The notes under the pieces were generated by a model, which ran no database searches, was not told the origin of the DNA, and saw nothing but the letters and a program-made list of their open reading frames with translations. Of a DNA stretch of 64,000 nt, positions 19,002-28,758 are shown piece after piece. Source of the DNA: Calothrix sp. NIES-4105. GTDB lineage: Bacteria > Cyanobacteriota > Cyanobacteriia > Cyanobacteriales > Nostocaceae. Position numbers and translations under genes: made by a program. Positions within the stretch are counted from its first letter, which is position 1. The number at the start of each line of letters is the position of its first letter. The DNA lies in NCBI RefSeq assembly GCF_002368415.1, contig NZ_AP018290.1:3299614-3363613 (forward strand), in the 5' to 3' direction.

Positions 19002-19139
19002 TTATCTCGCTGCTTCTATTTCTTGCACAGTTAACGATCTGGCTTGTGCCACTTGTTCGACACTTAACCCCATTTGTAACAACTGAGCTACTGCGTCTAA
19101 CCTCGCTTGCCGTTCGGCATTCGCGAGTTGTTTTTCACT
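19002..19139 (-). pseudogene. C-terminal tail of an Rpn/Uma2-type nuclease gene
   Basis: Minus strand reads EKQLANAERQARLDA, then LLQMGLSVEQVAQAR and a stop. This tail is typical of cyanobacterial Rpn-family recombination-promoting nucleases and relatives. The N-terminal nuclease domain is absent; upstream bases are AT-rich non-coding. Confidence 0.65.
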
Positions 19140-19348
19140 AGTAATACAATAATTAATAGTGTTTATATACTAAAGTACATTTGTGATAGATATTTTTCCG
19201 TCACTGCTTGAATATAAATAAGCAACAAAAAGTGCTTTTCATATTCAAGAGTGTTCCATTAAAAAATCTCCCAAATTTATTCACTTTTCCGTAATGTTTA
19301 AGTATAAAATTGTATAAATATCAAACTTTATACAAAAGCATATATAAT

Positions 19349-20764
19349 ATGAAACTAGAAAATATAACTTCCCGTCTTAGCGAGGAGCAAATAAAAGCTG
19401 ATATTGAGCTAGTTACACAAATTCAAATGAAATTACGGGGTCTAGGTTTGTATCCGGGTGGAAAATTTGTAGATGGTGACTTTGGACCGAGAACACGAAA
19501 CGCAATTAAAAGCTTTTGTGATGCTATTAATATTCCGTTTCCTCAATATGATAGAAACTTTGCTCAAAATCTTTTAACCAAAAAGCAATTACCTTCTGTT
19601 TTGGCAATGGTAACTAGCCGCGCGCAAACTTTCCAAAATTTACTTGATATTGCAAAAGCTACTAAACTCTCTACAGACGAACTTGCTCCTTTTTTGCATA
19701 GAGGTATTAAAAATTCTAAGTATATTATAGAAATTTCTCAATATGCAGAACGGTTGACTGCTAAGTATGAAACTCAGGTACCATCAACTTATACACCATA
19801 CCCAAAACGAGGAGTAATTCCGACTATTGATAGTCAAGGTTTAAACTTTCTGCATTCTGATATTAAGGAAGCTTGTGTTTGCATTGGTAATTTTGTCAAT
19901 GGGGAAATACAAGCGCGCTGGTTAGGAAAAAATGCTCTTGAAGAACGTCAGTTTTGGAGTGCTACAAAGATTATCCCAATTTTAAGTACTGTTTGTGAAG
20001 CTAATACACGGGCGCCTGGAGTTGATATTGCTAACTGCTATATCAATGAAACACAATACAAATTGAGCGATATTATTTTAGATATTATTAGCTACCAAGG
20101 TAAAATCACTTCCTCAAACGCCGCAGCAGCAAGCTTAAATTTGTTTCAAACCCCAACAGCTTTGGAAACATGGGTTAAAAATATTACAGGTAATCAACAG
20201 CTTAGTTTTCGGAGTGGGTATGGTGGAAACCCATTTATTAGACAACCAAAACTATTTGATAGGGTTACAGGTAAACAAGTACTTAATTCACCGGGAGTGC
20301 CGCTAGAAGTAGATAAGAATTACTTATCGGCATACGATTTGACACGGTTAATCTCAATGTTAGGATGGCATTGGCATTTACCCGCAGATACTCGTTTAGG
20401 TGGCGCCCAATGGCAAAGTTTAAAATCTATAGTTCAAACAATGGGTAACGACCGTGCAAGATATATAGATATAGCAATAGAAACTCTTGGGTTAGAAAAT
20501 GTTATTAACTCCCCGGTAATTATCTCAAAACTGGGTAATGGCTTTAGTGATAGCAGGGAGTCACATGAAATTACTTACGTTGCGTTTGTGGAATTTATTG
20601 ATGAACGTAACCGTAGCACGAACCAAGTTGGTAAATTTAAAACCTTCGCGATGACATTACGAGCAGCAGTTAAACCACCTCGTACTTTGGTTGAACTTGA
20701 CGCGCGTATGGCAGCAGAAGTTACTGAAATTATCCGTCGCGTTGTAGCCGATGAAATTATCTAG
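19349..20764 (+). CDS. PG_binding protein with SxxK serine-hydrolase-like domain
   Basis: A 471-aa protein from the ATG at 19349, the start shared with the deleted copy at 16040. Residues about 15-65 form a peptidoglycan-binding-like domain (TQIQMKLRGLGLYPGG, VDGDFGPRTRNAIKSF). The large C-terminal domain has FWSATKIIPILS, a possible Ser-x-x-Lys active site of the beta-lactamase/DD-peptidase fold, and later AYDLTRLISMLGWHWHLP. No signal peptide is clear. It may act on cell wall, together with the 17774 gene that shares the binding domain. Hydrolase function is inferred. Confidence 0.6.
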   Translation: MKLENITSRLSEEQIKADIELVTQIQMKLRGLGLYPGGKFVDGDFGPRTRNAIKSFCDAINIPFPQYDRNFAQNLLTKKQLPSVLAMVTSRAQTFQNLLDIAKATKLSTDELAPFLHRGIKNSKYIIEISQYAERLTAKYETQVPSTYTPYPKRGVIPTIDSQGLNFLHSDIKEACVCIGNFVNGEIQARWLGKNALEERQFWSATKIIPILSTVCEANTRAPGVDIANCYINETQYKLSDIILDIISYQGKITSSNAAAASLNLFQTPTALETWVKNITGNQQLSFRSGYGGNPFIRQPKLFDRVTGKQVLNSPGVPLEVDKNYLSAYDLTRLISMLGWHWHLPADTRLGGAQWQSLKSIVQTMGNDRARYIDIAIETLGLENVINSPVIISKLGNGFSDSRESHEITYVAFVEFIDERNRSTNQVGKFKTFAMTLRAAVKPPRTLVELDARMAAEVTEIIRRVVADEII

Positions 20765-21087
20765 TGTTCTATGTCATTAATTTTGGGGGTTAGTAGTAGC
20801 GATTCCGGAGCGTCAAAAATCTTAATTTAGAGGGCTAGAGCAACAACTACGAACTCCTCAAAGCTATTTAACAGTACTACTGGTTAACCAAACCTTTACT
20901 CAAGATGGGCGCCTGCATGAGTACTACTGGTTAACTTAACCAGTAGTACCAAATTGCGTCAGTTACATAAGTACATCAATACATTTTGTTTTAGGAGTTG
21001 GCGCCAATCTTAAAATCTATGAACTATGTAGTAAAAATTCTTATCGGTACTGCACAGGCGAGACACCGGGAGCTACAAAGCGTTAAT
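20765..21087. other. intergenic region with repeat
   Basis: Between convergent genes. It holds the palindrome 20921-20949, an additional half copy AGTACTACTGGTTAACC at about 20871, and two GGCGCC sites. No frame is convincing. Confidence 0.5.
20921..20949. repeat. perfect palindrome GTACTACTGGTTAA / TTAACCAGTAGTAC
   Basis: Two 14-base arms flank one C. A second left arm lies 50 bases upstream. Located between convergent genes, it could be a factor-bound or bidirectional stop signal, or a small mobile palindrome. Confidence 0.65.
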
Positions 21088-22068
21088 TTACCCAAATATG
21101 AAAATCCATAATGGCAACACGAAAAGTAATAATATTGTTGATACAAGAATACTGCTAGCAATTAAATCGCGGTCTAAGTTATATTCTTCTGCGAGAACTA
21201 AACCTAGAAATGCTGATGGCATACCTGACATTAGAACCATTGCAAAACTTGATGAAGCAGGCAATCTAAATATAAATTTAGTAAAAATTCCAACTAGTAA
21301 GGGTATTACAAAAACTCGTAAAGTAGCCGGAATCAACGCTAATTTAAGGCTTTTCCATCCTTGTAATTGAGCTATTCTAATCCCGATGAGTAAAAAAGCA
21401 CAAGCAATAACAACGCTAATTGATTGCTGTAGTCCATATTCAATAATATCTGGTAGCGTTACGGAGCGCGTTAAGTGTCCTCCGAGAAATGCCCATAATG
21501 CAGGTACTGTTAAAATATCGCGTAGCTGCGTTAATAAGTTATTCTGCTGTTGGCTATGGCTATAATAACTAGCAATCCAAACGCCTAAACCAAATGCACC
21601 AATGACATTATGGGTAACACTGAATATTACAGCTAAATTTAATGCATCAGCATCAACTAACGAAGGTGCAACTGCAAGTCCAACGAAACCAGTATTACCC
21701 AAAACAGCAGCGAGAAGAAAACTCCCCTCGCTGACTCGACTCAATGGTTGTATTTTTGAGTTGTCGTCTACAGACTTTTGCTGGTTGGCTAATAATTTCC
21801 ATATCCATATAACCGAAAGTGTCACCAGCAAACCAATAAAGATAGCACAAACGGTTATTACAGGTGCCCAAAATGAGGTGTTAATTGCTTGATACTGCTT
21901 TTCGTTACCCTGACGAGACAATGCAATGAGTTCAAGAGGGACTCCAACCCAGTAAAGACCACGACCTAACATCTTCGAGAAAGACTTAGGTAGTGAGCGA
22001 AATATGAATAACCCTAACCCTGTCCAAATAACTAGGGGTGTATAAGCTTGAAATAATGTGTCAATCAT
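21088..22068 (-). CDS. AEC-family transporter
   Basis: A 326-aa integral membrane protein of the auxin efflux carrier/malonate transporter family. It has about ten hydrophobic segments in two halves. Family-like segments are LAAVLGNTGFVGLAVAPS (first half) and VLMSGMPSAFLGLVLAEEY (second half), with a central soluble loop. It exports organic acids or related anions in other bacteria; substrate here unknown. It stands alone, with about 95 bp to the ftn2 gene stop. Confidence 0.88.
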   Translation of the reverse strand: MIDTLFQAYTPLVIWTGLGLFIFRSLPKSFSKMLGRGLYWVGVPLELIALSRQGNEKQYQAINTSFWAPVITVCAIFIGLLVTLSVIWIWKLLANQQKSVDDNSKIQPLSRVSEGSFLLAAVLGNTGFVGLAVAPSLVDADALNLAVIFSVTHNVIGAFGLGVWIASYYSHSQQQNNLLTQLRDILTVPALWAFLGGHLTRSVTLPDIIEYGLQQSISVVIACAFLLIGIRIAQLQGWKSLKLALIPATLRVFVIPLLVGIFTKFIFRLPASSSFAMVLMSGMPSAFLGLVLAEEYNLDRDLIASSILVSTILLLFVLPLWIFIFG

Positions 22069-22164
22069 TAAATTAAATTGTAATGGCTAGTAAGGAGGAG
22101 TTAGAATTTACCTTCTTCCCAACATAAATGCATCCATTACCAAGTTACCTTAATTAACATCAAG

Positions 22165-24384
22165 TTAGTTTACCAAAGCAATGTCACGGATACGCCATCC
22201 TTTGTCTACACGAACTACTTCGTATCTAACTCTTACTGTGTCTTTATCTTGTTCTCTTGTTTGACCATTTTCGTAGTAAGTGGTACTTTCTACTACTGTT
22301 GCTTGTACTGTCATGTGATTTTTGTTATTGGCATCTGGTTTAACAGATACATTTGATACTGCGTGTTCGTACTGCCGATGTTTATTACTTGATTTCATTT
22401 GTAAAGCTATACCTCGCCAGTATGATAGTGCTGAACCAGTTAGTATTTGATTCAAACTGTCTATATCATGGTTAGAACCTAAAGAAGCTGATTTTGCTGA
22501 TAACCAACTCTGAACAACTTGGGCTGCTGTTTCTTGAGTTAAAGTTCCTTCTGGGTACTGCGGTTGACTACCTGGTGTGGGAATTTCTACAGGTGGCTGG
22601 TTTATTTGTATTGATAGCTGTTCGCCTTGTAATGCCGGACCTGGTATTAATATATTTTTTAACCAGCTAAATGCTGTACTAATTAATAGCCAAAATAAAA
22701 ATACACCTGCTACTGTTGCTAGTACTTTTAGCAACAGACCTGCATTTCGGTTACGAAGTCTACGTCGTGGCGCCACACGCTGGTTCGCGTTGGCTACATT
22801 CTTTGTACTTGATGGTTGTCTACGTCGTTTCGTTTTTGGGATAGCTACTATATTTGTATCAACTTGATTATTCTGACTTTGTGTACGTCCGTTCGTTTGT
22901 CTTGCCGTTACAGGTACTGGCTCATGAAGTCTACTATTATAATCATTACTCGGTACATTGTAATTTACAGGCGCCGACTGAGGAATCTCTGATACTTTGT
23001 CCCGATAGTAATTAGGTCGAGCCGTGACTGTAGAATTACTGTAAATCTTTGATGCACTATTCGATGTAGCATTAGTCGGCGAAGCTTTAGAAGTGCGCCA
23101 ATCACTTTCAATATTTTCTGCATCACTAGGCAAAGCTTCTAAATAAGCTTGCACGTTAGAGTCAGCAAAGTATTCTTTGAGCGATGCTACTTGATCTGCT
23201 AAATCTAGAAAATGTGGAAAAACTTCATTTTGCAACCAGCGTTCACCGTACAAACATAATCCTGGTAATAAATCTGGCGAACTTAGGGAATGTTCGCGAA
23301 TAAAAGCCAAAGCTTCGTATTCTTGACTTAATTCTAACGCTCTAGTCGCTTCAAGAGTTTGACCCAAAAGTAACGCGCATAAAGATTGCTCAAGATGAAC
23401 ATCTTGCCGCTTACCCAAACGCAACAGCATTTGTTTTGCTTGCCTTATTAATGCTGGTTGACGTTGAGTAAATCCGCGCGCGATTAAAGCATAAACAGCT
23501 AAATATGTAGCAACAGCTGAAGGACGTTTACTTTCAAACTCAAAGAGTTCATGCTGTTCTGCTACAGTTAAATGATGCCGTAACTGCTGAACAAAGCGTA
23601 AAAAATCGTCAATATTTAATCCTGATTGGTCATTACCTAGCCCGTCTATTCCACCACGCTCTTCTAAAACCTGCTGTAATAGCTCTAACCCCCGCTTCCT
23701 GTCTGCTGCTTGCTCAATTGGCAGTGCAACCAATTCGAGGATACGGTATGGACGCAATCTATGTAAATCAGCTATTATTTCTGCTCGAACACTTGGGAAC
23801 ATTCCTTCTTTTAAGAGCAACTCTTCTCCCGTCTCGAGCGAAATTGCTGCGTTCTCATAGTTTCCTTGCTGCCATTGCTCGCGTCCTAATTCTAAACACG
23901 CTAGCGCTACTGTTAATACTATATCCGGACGTTCGGACGCAAAATTCTCATTATCTGTTTTACTTTTATTAACGAGGTATGGGCGCCCAAGCTTAAGAAC
24001 TTGTTCGTACTCTCCAAGCTCCTGTAAAATCAGCAAAGCGCCGACTAATTCGTCATCGTTGACCTCAATACTTGGGGTTTGGACATCTACATTTTGATTA
24101 AGGCTAGTAGCAGTAACCCTATTTTCAACAGCAACGGCAACTGAGGCGCCGTTTTGAGTATATGCATGAGCTAAATACACCCTATCGTACTCTTTGCGCT
24201 CTTTTGGATTAGATAAAACCACGTAAGCTTCTTCGACTAATTGTTTTCGAGATGTTGTTGCTGCAATTGAATATTCTCGTCGAGGCAGTTGGACAATGCG
24301 GTCGTTATAAGCTTGCCGCAATTGTTCATCGCTTGCCACCAACGGTAATCCTAATATACGGTAGTAATCTAGCCCAATTCGCAC
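22165..24384 (-). CDS. ftn2: cell division protein Ftn2/ZipN (ARC6 homologue)
   Basis: A 739-aa division protein. The N-terminal J-domain-like region (LDYYRILGLPLVASDEQLRQAY, VLSNPKERKEYDRVY) lacks the HPD motif, as in ARC6/Ftn2. A helical TPR-like middle follows. A basic stretch at about 525-545 precedes a single transmembrane helix (LLKVLATVAGVFLFWLLIS). The C-terminal IMS domain covers about 610-739 (EETAAQVVQSWLSAKSAS-type). It anchors and tethers FtsZ filaments to the membrane in cyanobacteria and plastids. Confidence 0.93.
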   Translation of the reverse strand: MRIGLDYYRILGLPLVASDEQLRQAYNDRIVQLPRREYSIAATTSRKQLVEEAYVVLSNPKERKEYDRVYLAHAYTQNGASVAVAVENRVTATSLNQNVDVQTPSIEVNDDELVGALLILQELGEYEQVLKLGRPYLVNKSKTDNENFASERPDIVLTVALACLELGREQWQQGNYENAAISLETGEELLLKEGMFPSVRAEIIADLHRLRPYRILELVALPIEQAADRKRGLELLQQVLEERGGIDGLGNDQSGLNIDDFLRFVQQLRHHLTVAEQHELFEFESKRPSAVATYLAVYALIARGFTQRQPALIRQAKQMLLRLGKRQDVHLEQSLCALLLGQTLEATRALELSQEYEALAFIREHSLSSPDLLPGLCLYGERWLQNEVFPHFLDLADQVASLKEYFADSNVQAYLEALPSDAENIESDWRTSKASPTNATSNSASKIYSNSTVTARPNYYRDKVSEIPQSAPVNYNVPSNDYNSRLHEPVPVTARQTNGRTQSQNNQVDTNIVAIPKTKRRRQPSSTKNVANANQRVAPRRRLRNRNAGLLLKVLATVAGVFLFWLLISTAFSWLKNILIPGPALQGEQLSIQINQPPVEIPTPGSQPQYPEGTLTQETAAQVVQSWLSAKSASLGSNHDIDSLNQILTGSALSYWRGIALQMKSSNKHRQYEHAVSNVSVKPDANNKNHMTVQATVVESTTYYENGQTREQDKDTVRVRYEVVRVDKGWRIRDIALVN

Positions 24385-25011
24385 AGCCTACTTCCCCAAA
24401 GAGCGTATTGTATGATGTTTCACCTGAACCATTCCAGGCATTCTCAAACCGTGCCATAATAATACCTTTTTGAACTTAGACGGCTTTGTGTTAAACACAA
24501 CAACTTAACTGTTGTCTTAAGGTGTGTAACTGGCGCATCTAAGGTATAAAAAGAGCGTCTAACCGCGCTAGCCAATTACTTATTTGAGTAGATTAGCTAA
24601 AATATACGGGTGTATTTTAAGCTTTAACTTGATGACATAATTAAAAAAAAGTAAAAAAATAGTTAAGATAAACTGGGAATGTAGAACAGATAGCTTAATG
24701 AACACCTAACTATTACCCGAATGGGAAGTTATAGTAATTTTCAAGCTGGAGACGAATTATACATCGTAATGACTGTTGTTCGCTACTCCAATCGCGAGTA
24801 GAATTCTATCATAACGATATTATTGTTACAATTACCTAGAAGCATATAGATAATAAGTAACGCTTTCCCAAAAGTAAAAAATTGTTAATCAAAATGCAGA
24901 ATCTTGCTATTATAACTGCTAGTTTGAAGCTGGCGTCTTACCAGAGTGCAAGAAAGAAGCTATAAAAATCATGGTGACATTCAGTGTGACTACGGGGATA
25001 CTCAAAATATA
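24385..25011. other. divergent intergenic region between ftn2 and pdhA
   Basis: About 630 bases holding both promoters. There is an imperfect hairpin near 24497-24530 (CACAACAAC ... GTTGTC...GTGTG) and AT-rich tracts. An in-frame extension of pdhA begins at 24946 but is not preferred. No RNA gene recognised. Confidence 0.45.
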
Positions 25012-26046
25012 ATGGTTCAAGAACGCACGTTACCAACCTTTGATGCGGCATCCGCACAAATTACTATTGAAGAAGGCTTGCTGCTTTACGAAGATATGGT
25101 TCTAGGGCGCATGTTTGAAGATAAATGCGCCGAAATGTACTACCGAGGAAAAATGTTTGGCTTTGTCCACCTTTACAACGGTCAAGAAGCTGTTTCCAGT
25201 GGTATTGTCAAAGCTATGAAACCGGGAGAGGACTTTGTTAGCAGTACATACCGTGACCACGTTCATGCTTTAAGTGCCGGAGTTCCTGCCAAAGAAGTCA
25301 TGGCAGAGCTATTTGGCAAAGCAACAGGTTGTAGCAAAGGGCGTGGTGGTTCGATGCACATGTTCTCAGCAGAACATCGTTTACTCGGTGGATATGCGTT
25401 TGTTGCTGAAGGTATTCCGGTAGCGGCAGGTGCTGCATTCCAAAGCAAGTACCGCAAAGAAGTGCTAGGCGATACCAATCCTATGCAGGTAACAGCTTGT
25501 TTCTTTGGTGATGGCGCCGCTAATAACGGGCAGTTCTTTGAAACGCTAAACATGGCAGCACTATGGAAATTGCCAATACTTTTCGTTGTAGAAAATAATA
25601 AATGGGCGATTGGAATGGCGCACGAACGTGCGACTTCTGACCCTGAAATCTACAAGAAAGCCAGCGTGTTCAATATGGTAGGTGTTGAAGTTGATGGTAT
25701 GGACGTTCTAGCTGTGTATTCAGCGGCAAAAGAAGCTGTACGACGTGCGCGCGCAGGAGAAGGTCCAACTCTTATTGAAGCATTAACCTACCGCTTCCGA
25801 GGTCACTCATTAGCAGACCCTGATGAACTGCGAAGCAAAGAGGAAAAAGAATTTTGGTTCGCGCGCGACCCAATCAAAAAGCTAGCTAACGAGTTGCAAA
25901 CAAGAAAATTGGCAACTGCCAAAGAATTAAAAGCTATCGACAAAAAGATACAAACTGAAGTCGAAGAAGCTGTTAAGTTTGCTGAAAGCAGTCCCGAACC
26001 AAGTCCAAACGAGTTGTATCGTTATATTTTCGCCGAAGACGAATAA
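25012..26046 (+). CDS. pdhA: pyruvate dehydrogenase E1 component, alpha subunit
   Basis: Thiamine-diphosphate enzyme subunit that decarboxylates pyruvate in the pyruvate dehydrogenase complex. The TPP motif runs from [10 protein letters not shown] to VVENNKW with family spacing. Other conserved parts are [10 protein letters not shown], the phosphorylation-loop region [12 protein letters not shown] and HLYNGQEAV. The ATG at 25012 gives 344 aa, the size of cyanobacterial PdhA; the frame is open to 24946. E1 beta is not adjacent, as common in cyanobacteria. Confidence 0.96.
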   Translation: MVQERTLPTFDAASAQITIEEGLLLYEDMVLGRMFEDKCAEMYYRGKMFGFVHLYNGQEAVSSGIVKAMKPGEDFVSSTYRDHVHALSAGVPAKEVMAELFGKATGCSKGRGGSMHMFSAEHRLLGGYAFVAEGIPVAAGAAFQSKYRKEVLGDTNPMQVTACFFGDGAANNGQFFETLNMAALWKLPILFVVENNKWAIGMAHERATSDPEIYKKASVFNMVGVEVDGMDVLAVYSAAKEAVRRARAGEGPTLIEALTYRFRGHSLADPDELRSKEEKEFWFARDPIKKLANELQTRKLATAKELKAIDKKIQTEVEEAVKFAESSPEPSPNELYRYIFAEDE

Positions 26047-26049
26047 ACA

Positions 26050-26119
26050 GTGGAAAGTGCTGAGTGCTGAGTGCTGAGTAGAAAGCGCTCGGAACTCAGC
26101 ACTCAGAACGAGCGCACTA
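26050..26119. repeat. short STRR hairpin downstream of pdhA
   Basis: GTGCTGAGT x3 then AACTCAGCACTCAG, plus an inner pair GCGCTCGG/GAGCGCAC. Same heptamer family as 9513-9655; probably acts as the 3' structure of the pdhA transcript. Confidence 0.7.
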
Positions 26120-26126
26120 AAAACAT

Positions 26127-26999
26127 ATGTATTCTATTTCTCTTCAACAAAAGCAGTACAAGACTTACATACTCACCGACTCTACTGCTAACTCCGAGTT
26201 AGAAGTTGTGCCCGAACGTGGTGGAATAATTACCAAATGGCGCCGTCAGGGAAAAGAAATTTTCTATTTGGATGAAGAACGCTTCCTTGACCCAGAGTTG
26301 AGTGTTCGGGGTGGTAATCCGATTTTATTCCCCATTTGCGGTAACTTGCCAGAAAATACTTATACCACAGGTAGTAAACAATATACCCTCAAACAGCACG
26401 GATTCGCGCGCGATTTACCTTGGGTATCTATTGGTTCTGTATCAGATGAAGGAGTATCGCTGCAAGTTAGTTTACATAGCAACGAGCAAACGCAGGCAGT
26501 TTACCCGTTTAACTTTCAGATAACTTTTACCTACCAACTCAAGGGTAACAGCCTCAATATTTACCAACACTACACAAATAAGTCATCTCAACCAATGCCC
26601 TTTTCCTTTGGTTTTCATCCTTACTTTGTTGTGCAGGATAAAAATCAACTTCAGTTTGACATCCCCTCACAAGAGTACCAAGACCAGAAAACCAAAGATT
26701 TACATACATTTAACGGCAGTTTCGACTTTAACCGCTCGGAAATAGACGTAGCGTTCAAACAACTTAGTAAACAGACAGCCACCGTTACCGACAATAGCCG
26801 TAAACTCAAATTAACCTTCGATTACGATAACGTATTCTCAACCCTAGTATTTTGGACACTCAAAGACAAAGACTTCTACTGCCTTGAACCTTGGAGTGCT
26901 GGTAGGAATGCTATAAACACAGGTGAAAACCTTACCCTGCTTCAACCCGGCGCCAGTTACTCAACATTTTTTAAATTAACAGCAAATTTTTTCTCGTAA
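26127..26999 (+). CDS. aldose 1-epimerase family protein
   Basis: A 290-aa galactose-mutarotase-fold protein. Conserved parts are VPERGGIITKW, RGGNPILFPICGNLP, the catalytic His regions LKQHGFARDLPW and FGFHPYFV, and the catalytic Glu segment CLEPWSAGRNA. It interconverts anomers of hexoses or hexose phosphates. The ATG at 26127 follows an STRR repeat. It is separate from pdhA, and no sugar operon is adjacent. Confidence 0.9.
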   Translation: MYSISLQQKQYKTYILTDSTANSELEVVPERGGIITKWRRQGKEIFYLDEERFLDPELSVRGGNPILFPICGNLPENTYTTGSKQYTLKQHGFARDLPWVSIGSVSDEGVSLQVSLHSNEQTQAVYPFNFQITFTYQLKGNSLNIYQHYTNKSSQPMPFSFGFHPYFVVQDKNQLQFDIPSQEYQDQKTKDLHTFNGSFDFNRSEIDVAFKQLSKQTATVTDNSRKLKLTFDYDNVFSTLVFWTLKDKDFYCLEPWSAGRNAINTGENLTLLQPGASYSTFFKLTANFFS

Positions 27000-27060
27000 C
27001 CCCTTTACAAAACTATAGATGCCTGTGTTAAAGTGTATAAGCCAGCGATAAACACGGCGC

Positions 27061-27132
27061 GGGTGGCTAACTCAACGGTAGAGTACTCGGCTTTTAACCG
27101 ATTAGTTCCGGGTTCGAATCCCGGGCCACCCA
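27061..27132 (+). tRNA. trnK: tRNA-Lys (anticodon TTT)
   Basis: Acceptor stem GGGTGGC / GCCACCC with discriminator A, D-arm ACTC-AACGGTA-GAGT, anticodon loop CTTTTAA (anticodon TTT at its centre), T-arm CCGGG-TTCGAAT-CCCGG. It is 72 nt with a short variable loop. The outermost anticodon-stem pair is a C-T mismatch, which I read as natural in cyanobacterial tRNA-Lys. CCA is not encoded. Confidence 0.95.
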
Positions 27133-27501
27133 CTGTAGCAAAAAGCACATTGAAAATGTCAACACGTAGGTTGGGTTCTCGCGTAGAAAACCCAGCCTAA
27201 ATGCTGTTTTAAATTAAAAATTGCCGAGTGTGAGTATTGAAATATAAGTTACAGATTTAATTTTATCTTCAACTCATAATTGTTTATTATCACCGCTCCT
27301 AACTCCAACACTCAACACTCAATACTCAATACTCAATACGAGCGCACGAGCGCACTACTAAATCTCTCTTAAACTTTTTAAACATAAACACCCATCACTA
27401 GTTATAATTTCCTATAAGTTGAAAAAAACATTAAGATTCAGCGTAGTACATACGCTTGTCATTCAACCGATTATCTGACCACACATTCAGGAGGACTATC
27501 T
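27133..27501. other. intergenic region upstream of fba
   Basis: Contains a GTAGGTTGGGTT-type repeat near 27165 and heptamer repeats near 27310-27345 (ACTCAACACTCAATACTCAATACTCAATACGAGCGCACGAGCGCAC). The AT-rich 27360-27480 stretch should hold the fba promoter. The AGGAGG ribosome-binding site is just before 27502. Confidence 0.5.
27310..27358. repeat. heptamer repeat ACTCAAT/ACGAGCGC
   Basis: Tandem ACTCAA(C/T) heptamers followed by two copies of CGAGCGCA. Variant of the CACTCAG repeat family. Confidence 0.6.
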
Positions 27502-28581
27502 ATGGCGCTCGTACCAATGCGGCTCATGTTGGACCACGCCGCTGAGAACGGTTACGGCATTCCAGCTTTTAACGTAAACAACTTGGAGCAGATTCAAGCA
27601 ATTGTGCAGGCTGCCCATGAGACAGATAGCCCCGTAATATTACAAGCTTCACGTGGCGCGCGTAAGTATGCAGGTGAGAACTTCCTTCGCCACTTAATTT
27701 TGGCGGCAGCAGAAACTTATCCTCATCTTCCGATTGCCATGCACCAAGACCACGGGAACGAGCCTTCAACTTGCTACTCAGCAATGAAGAACGGTTTTAC
27801 CAGCGTAATGATGGATGGTTCACTGCAAGCTGATGCAAAAACTCCTGCGACTTTTGAGTATAACGTTGAGGTTACTCGCGAAGTTGTAAAAGTTGCTCAC
27901 GCTTTAGGTGTTAGCGTCGAAGGTGAACTCGGTTGTTTGGGTTCATTGGAAACTGGTATGGGCGAAGCAGAAGACGGACACGGTTTTGAAGGTAAACTCG
28001 ACCATTCCCAACTTCTTACCGACCCAGACGAAGCAGTTCAATTCGTTGAACAAACTCAAGTAGATGCTCTAGCTGTTGCTATCGGTACCAGCCACGGCGC
28101 CTACAAGTTTACTCGTAAACCAACAGGTGAAATTTTGGCAATCAGCCGTATTGAAGAAATTCACCGTCGTTTGCCCAACACCCACTTGGTAATGCACGGT
28201 TCTTCCTCCGTACCTGAAGATTTAATTGCACTAATTAACCAGTACGGTGGCGCCATTCCTGAAACCTACGGTGTACCTGTTGAAGAAATTCAAAAAGGTA
28301 TTAAATGTGGTGTACGTAAGGTAAATATTGACACTGATAACCGCTTGGCAATTACTGCTGCGGTACGTGAAGCTTTAGCAAAAGACACCAAGGAATTTGA
28401 CCCCCGTCACTTCCTCAAACCTTCCATTAAGTACATGCAAAAAGTTTGTGCTGAACGCTACCAACAATTCGGGACTGCTGGTAACGCAAGCAAAATCAAA
28501 CAACAATCTTTAGATGACTTCGCTGCTAAGTACGCTAAAGGTGAACTTGCTGCACTTACCAAAGCGGCTGCAACAGTTTAA
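27502..28581 (+). CDS. fba: class II fructose-bisphosphate aldolase (Calvin-cycle type)
   Basis: Zn-dependent aldolase, 359 aa, joining DHAP with GAP or erythrose 4-phosphate in the Calvin cycle and gluconeogenesis. Metal and substrate motifs are [47 protein letters not shown] and [12 protein letters not shown] strong AGGAGG site seven bases upstream fixes the start. Followed by a large STRR hairpin. Confidence 0.97.
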   Translation: MALVPMRLMLDHAAENGYGIPAFNVNNLEQIQAIVQAAHETDSPVILQASRGARKYAGENFLRHLILAAAETYPHLPIAMHQDHGNEPSTCYSAMKNGFTSVMMDGSLQADAKTPATFEYNVEVTREVVKVAHALGVSVEGELGCLGSLETGMGEAEDGHGFEGKLDHSQLLTDPDEAVQFVEQTQVDALAVAIGTSHGAYKFTRKPTGEILAISRIEEIHRRLPNTHLVMHGSSSVPEDLIALINQYGGAIPETYGVPVEEIQKGIKCGVRKVNIDTDNRLAITAAVREALAKDTKEFDPRHFLKPSIKYMQKVCAERYQQFGTAGNASKIKQQSLDDFAAKYAKGELAALTKAAATV

Positions 28582-28585
28582 ATAG

Positions 28586-28747
28586 AGTGCTGAGTTGAAA
28601 GTGCTGAGTGCTGAGTATAGTTAGGTGGCGCGGAGTTCTGAGTTCTGAGTTGGGAGTTTTAAATTATTACTTAGCACTCAGCACTCAGCACTCAGCACTC
28701 AGCACTCAGCACTTAGCACTCAGCACTCAGCACTCAGCACTCAGCAC
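28586..28747. repeat. large STRR hairpin downstream of fba
   Basis: Left arm of GTGCTGAGT units, a central spacer, and a right side of about eleven consecutive CACTCAG-type heptamers (two carry TTAG instead of CTCAG). It is the longest run of this family in the window and lies between convergent genes. Confidence 0.85.
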
Positions 28748-28758
28748 TTCCTACTTAT

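Noticed and set aside
24721-24801. 26-codon frame starting MGSYSNFQAGDE upstream of pdhA
   Set aside because: Too short, no binding site, no recognised homology.
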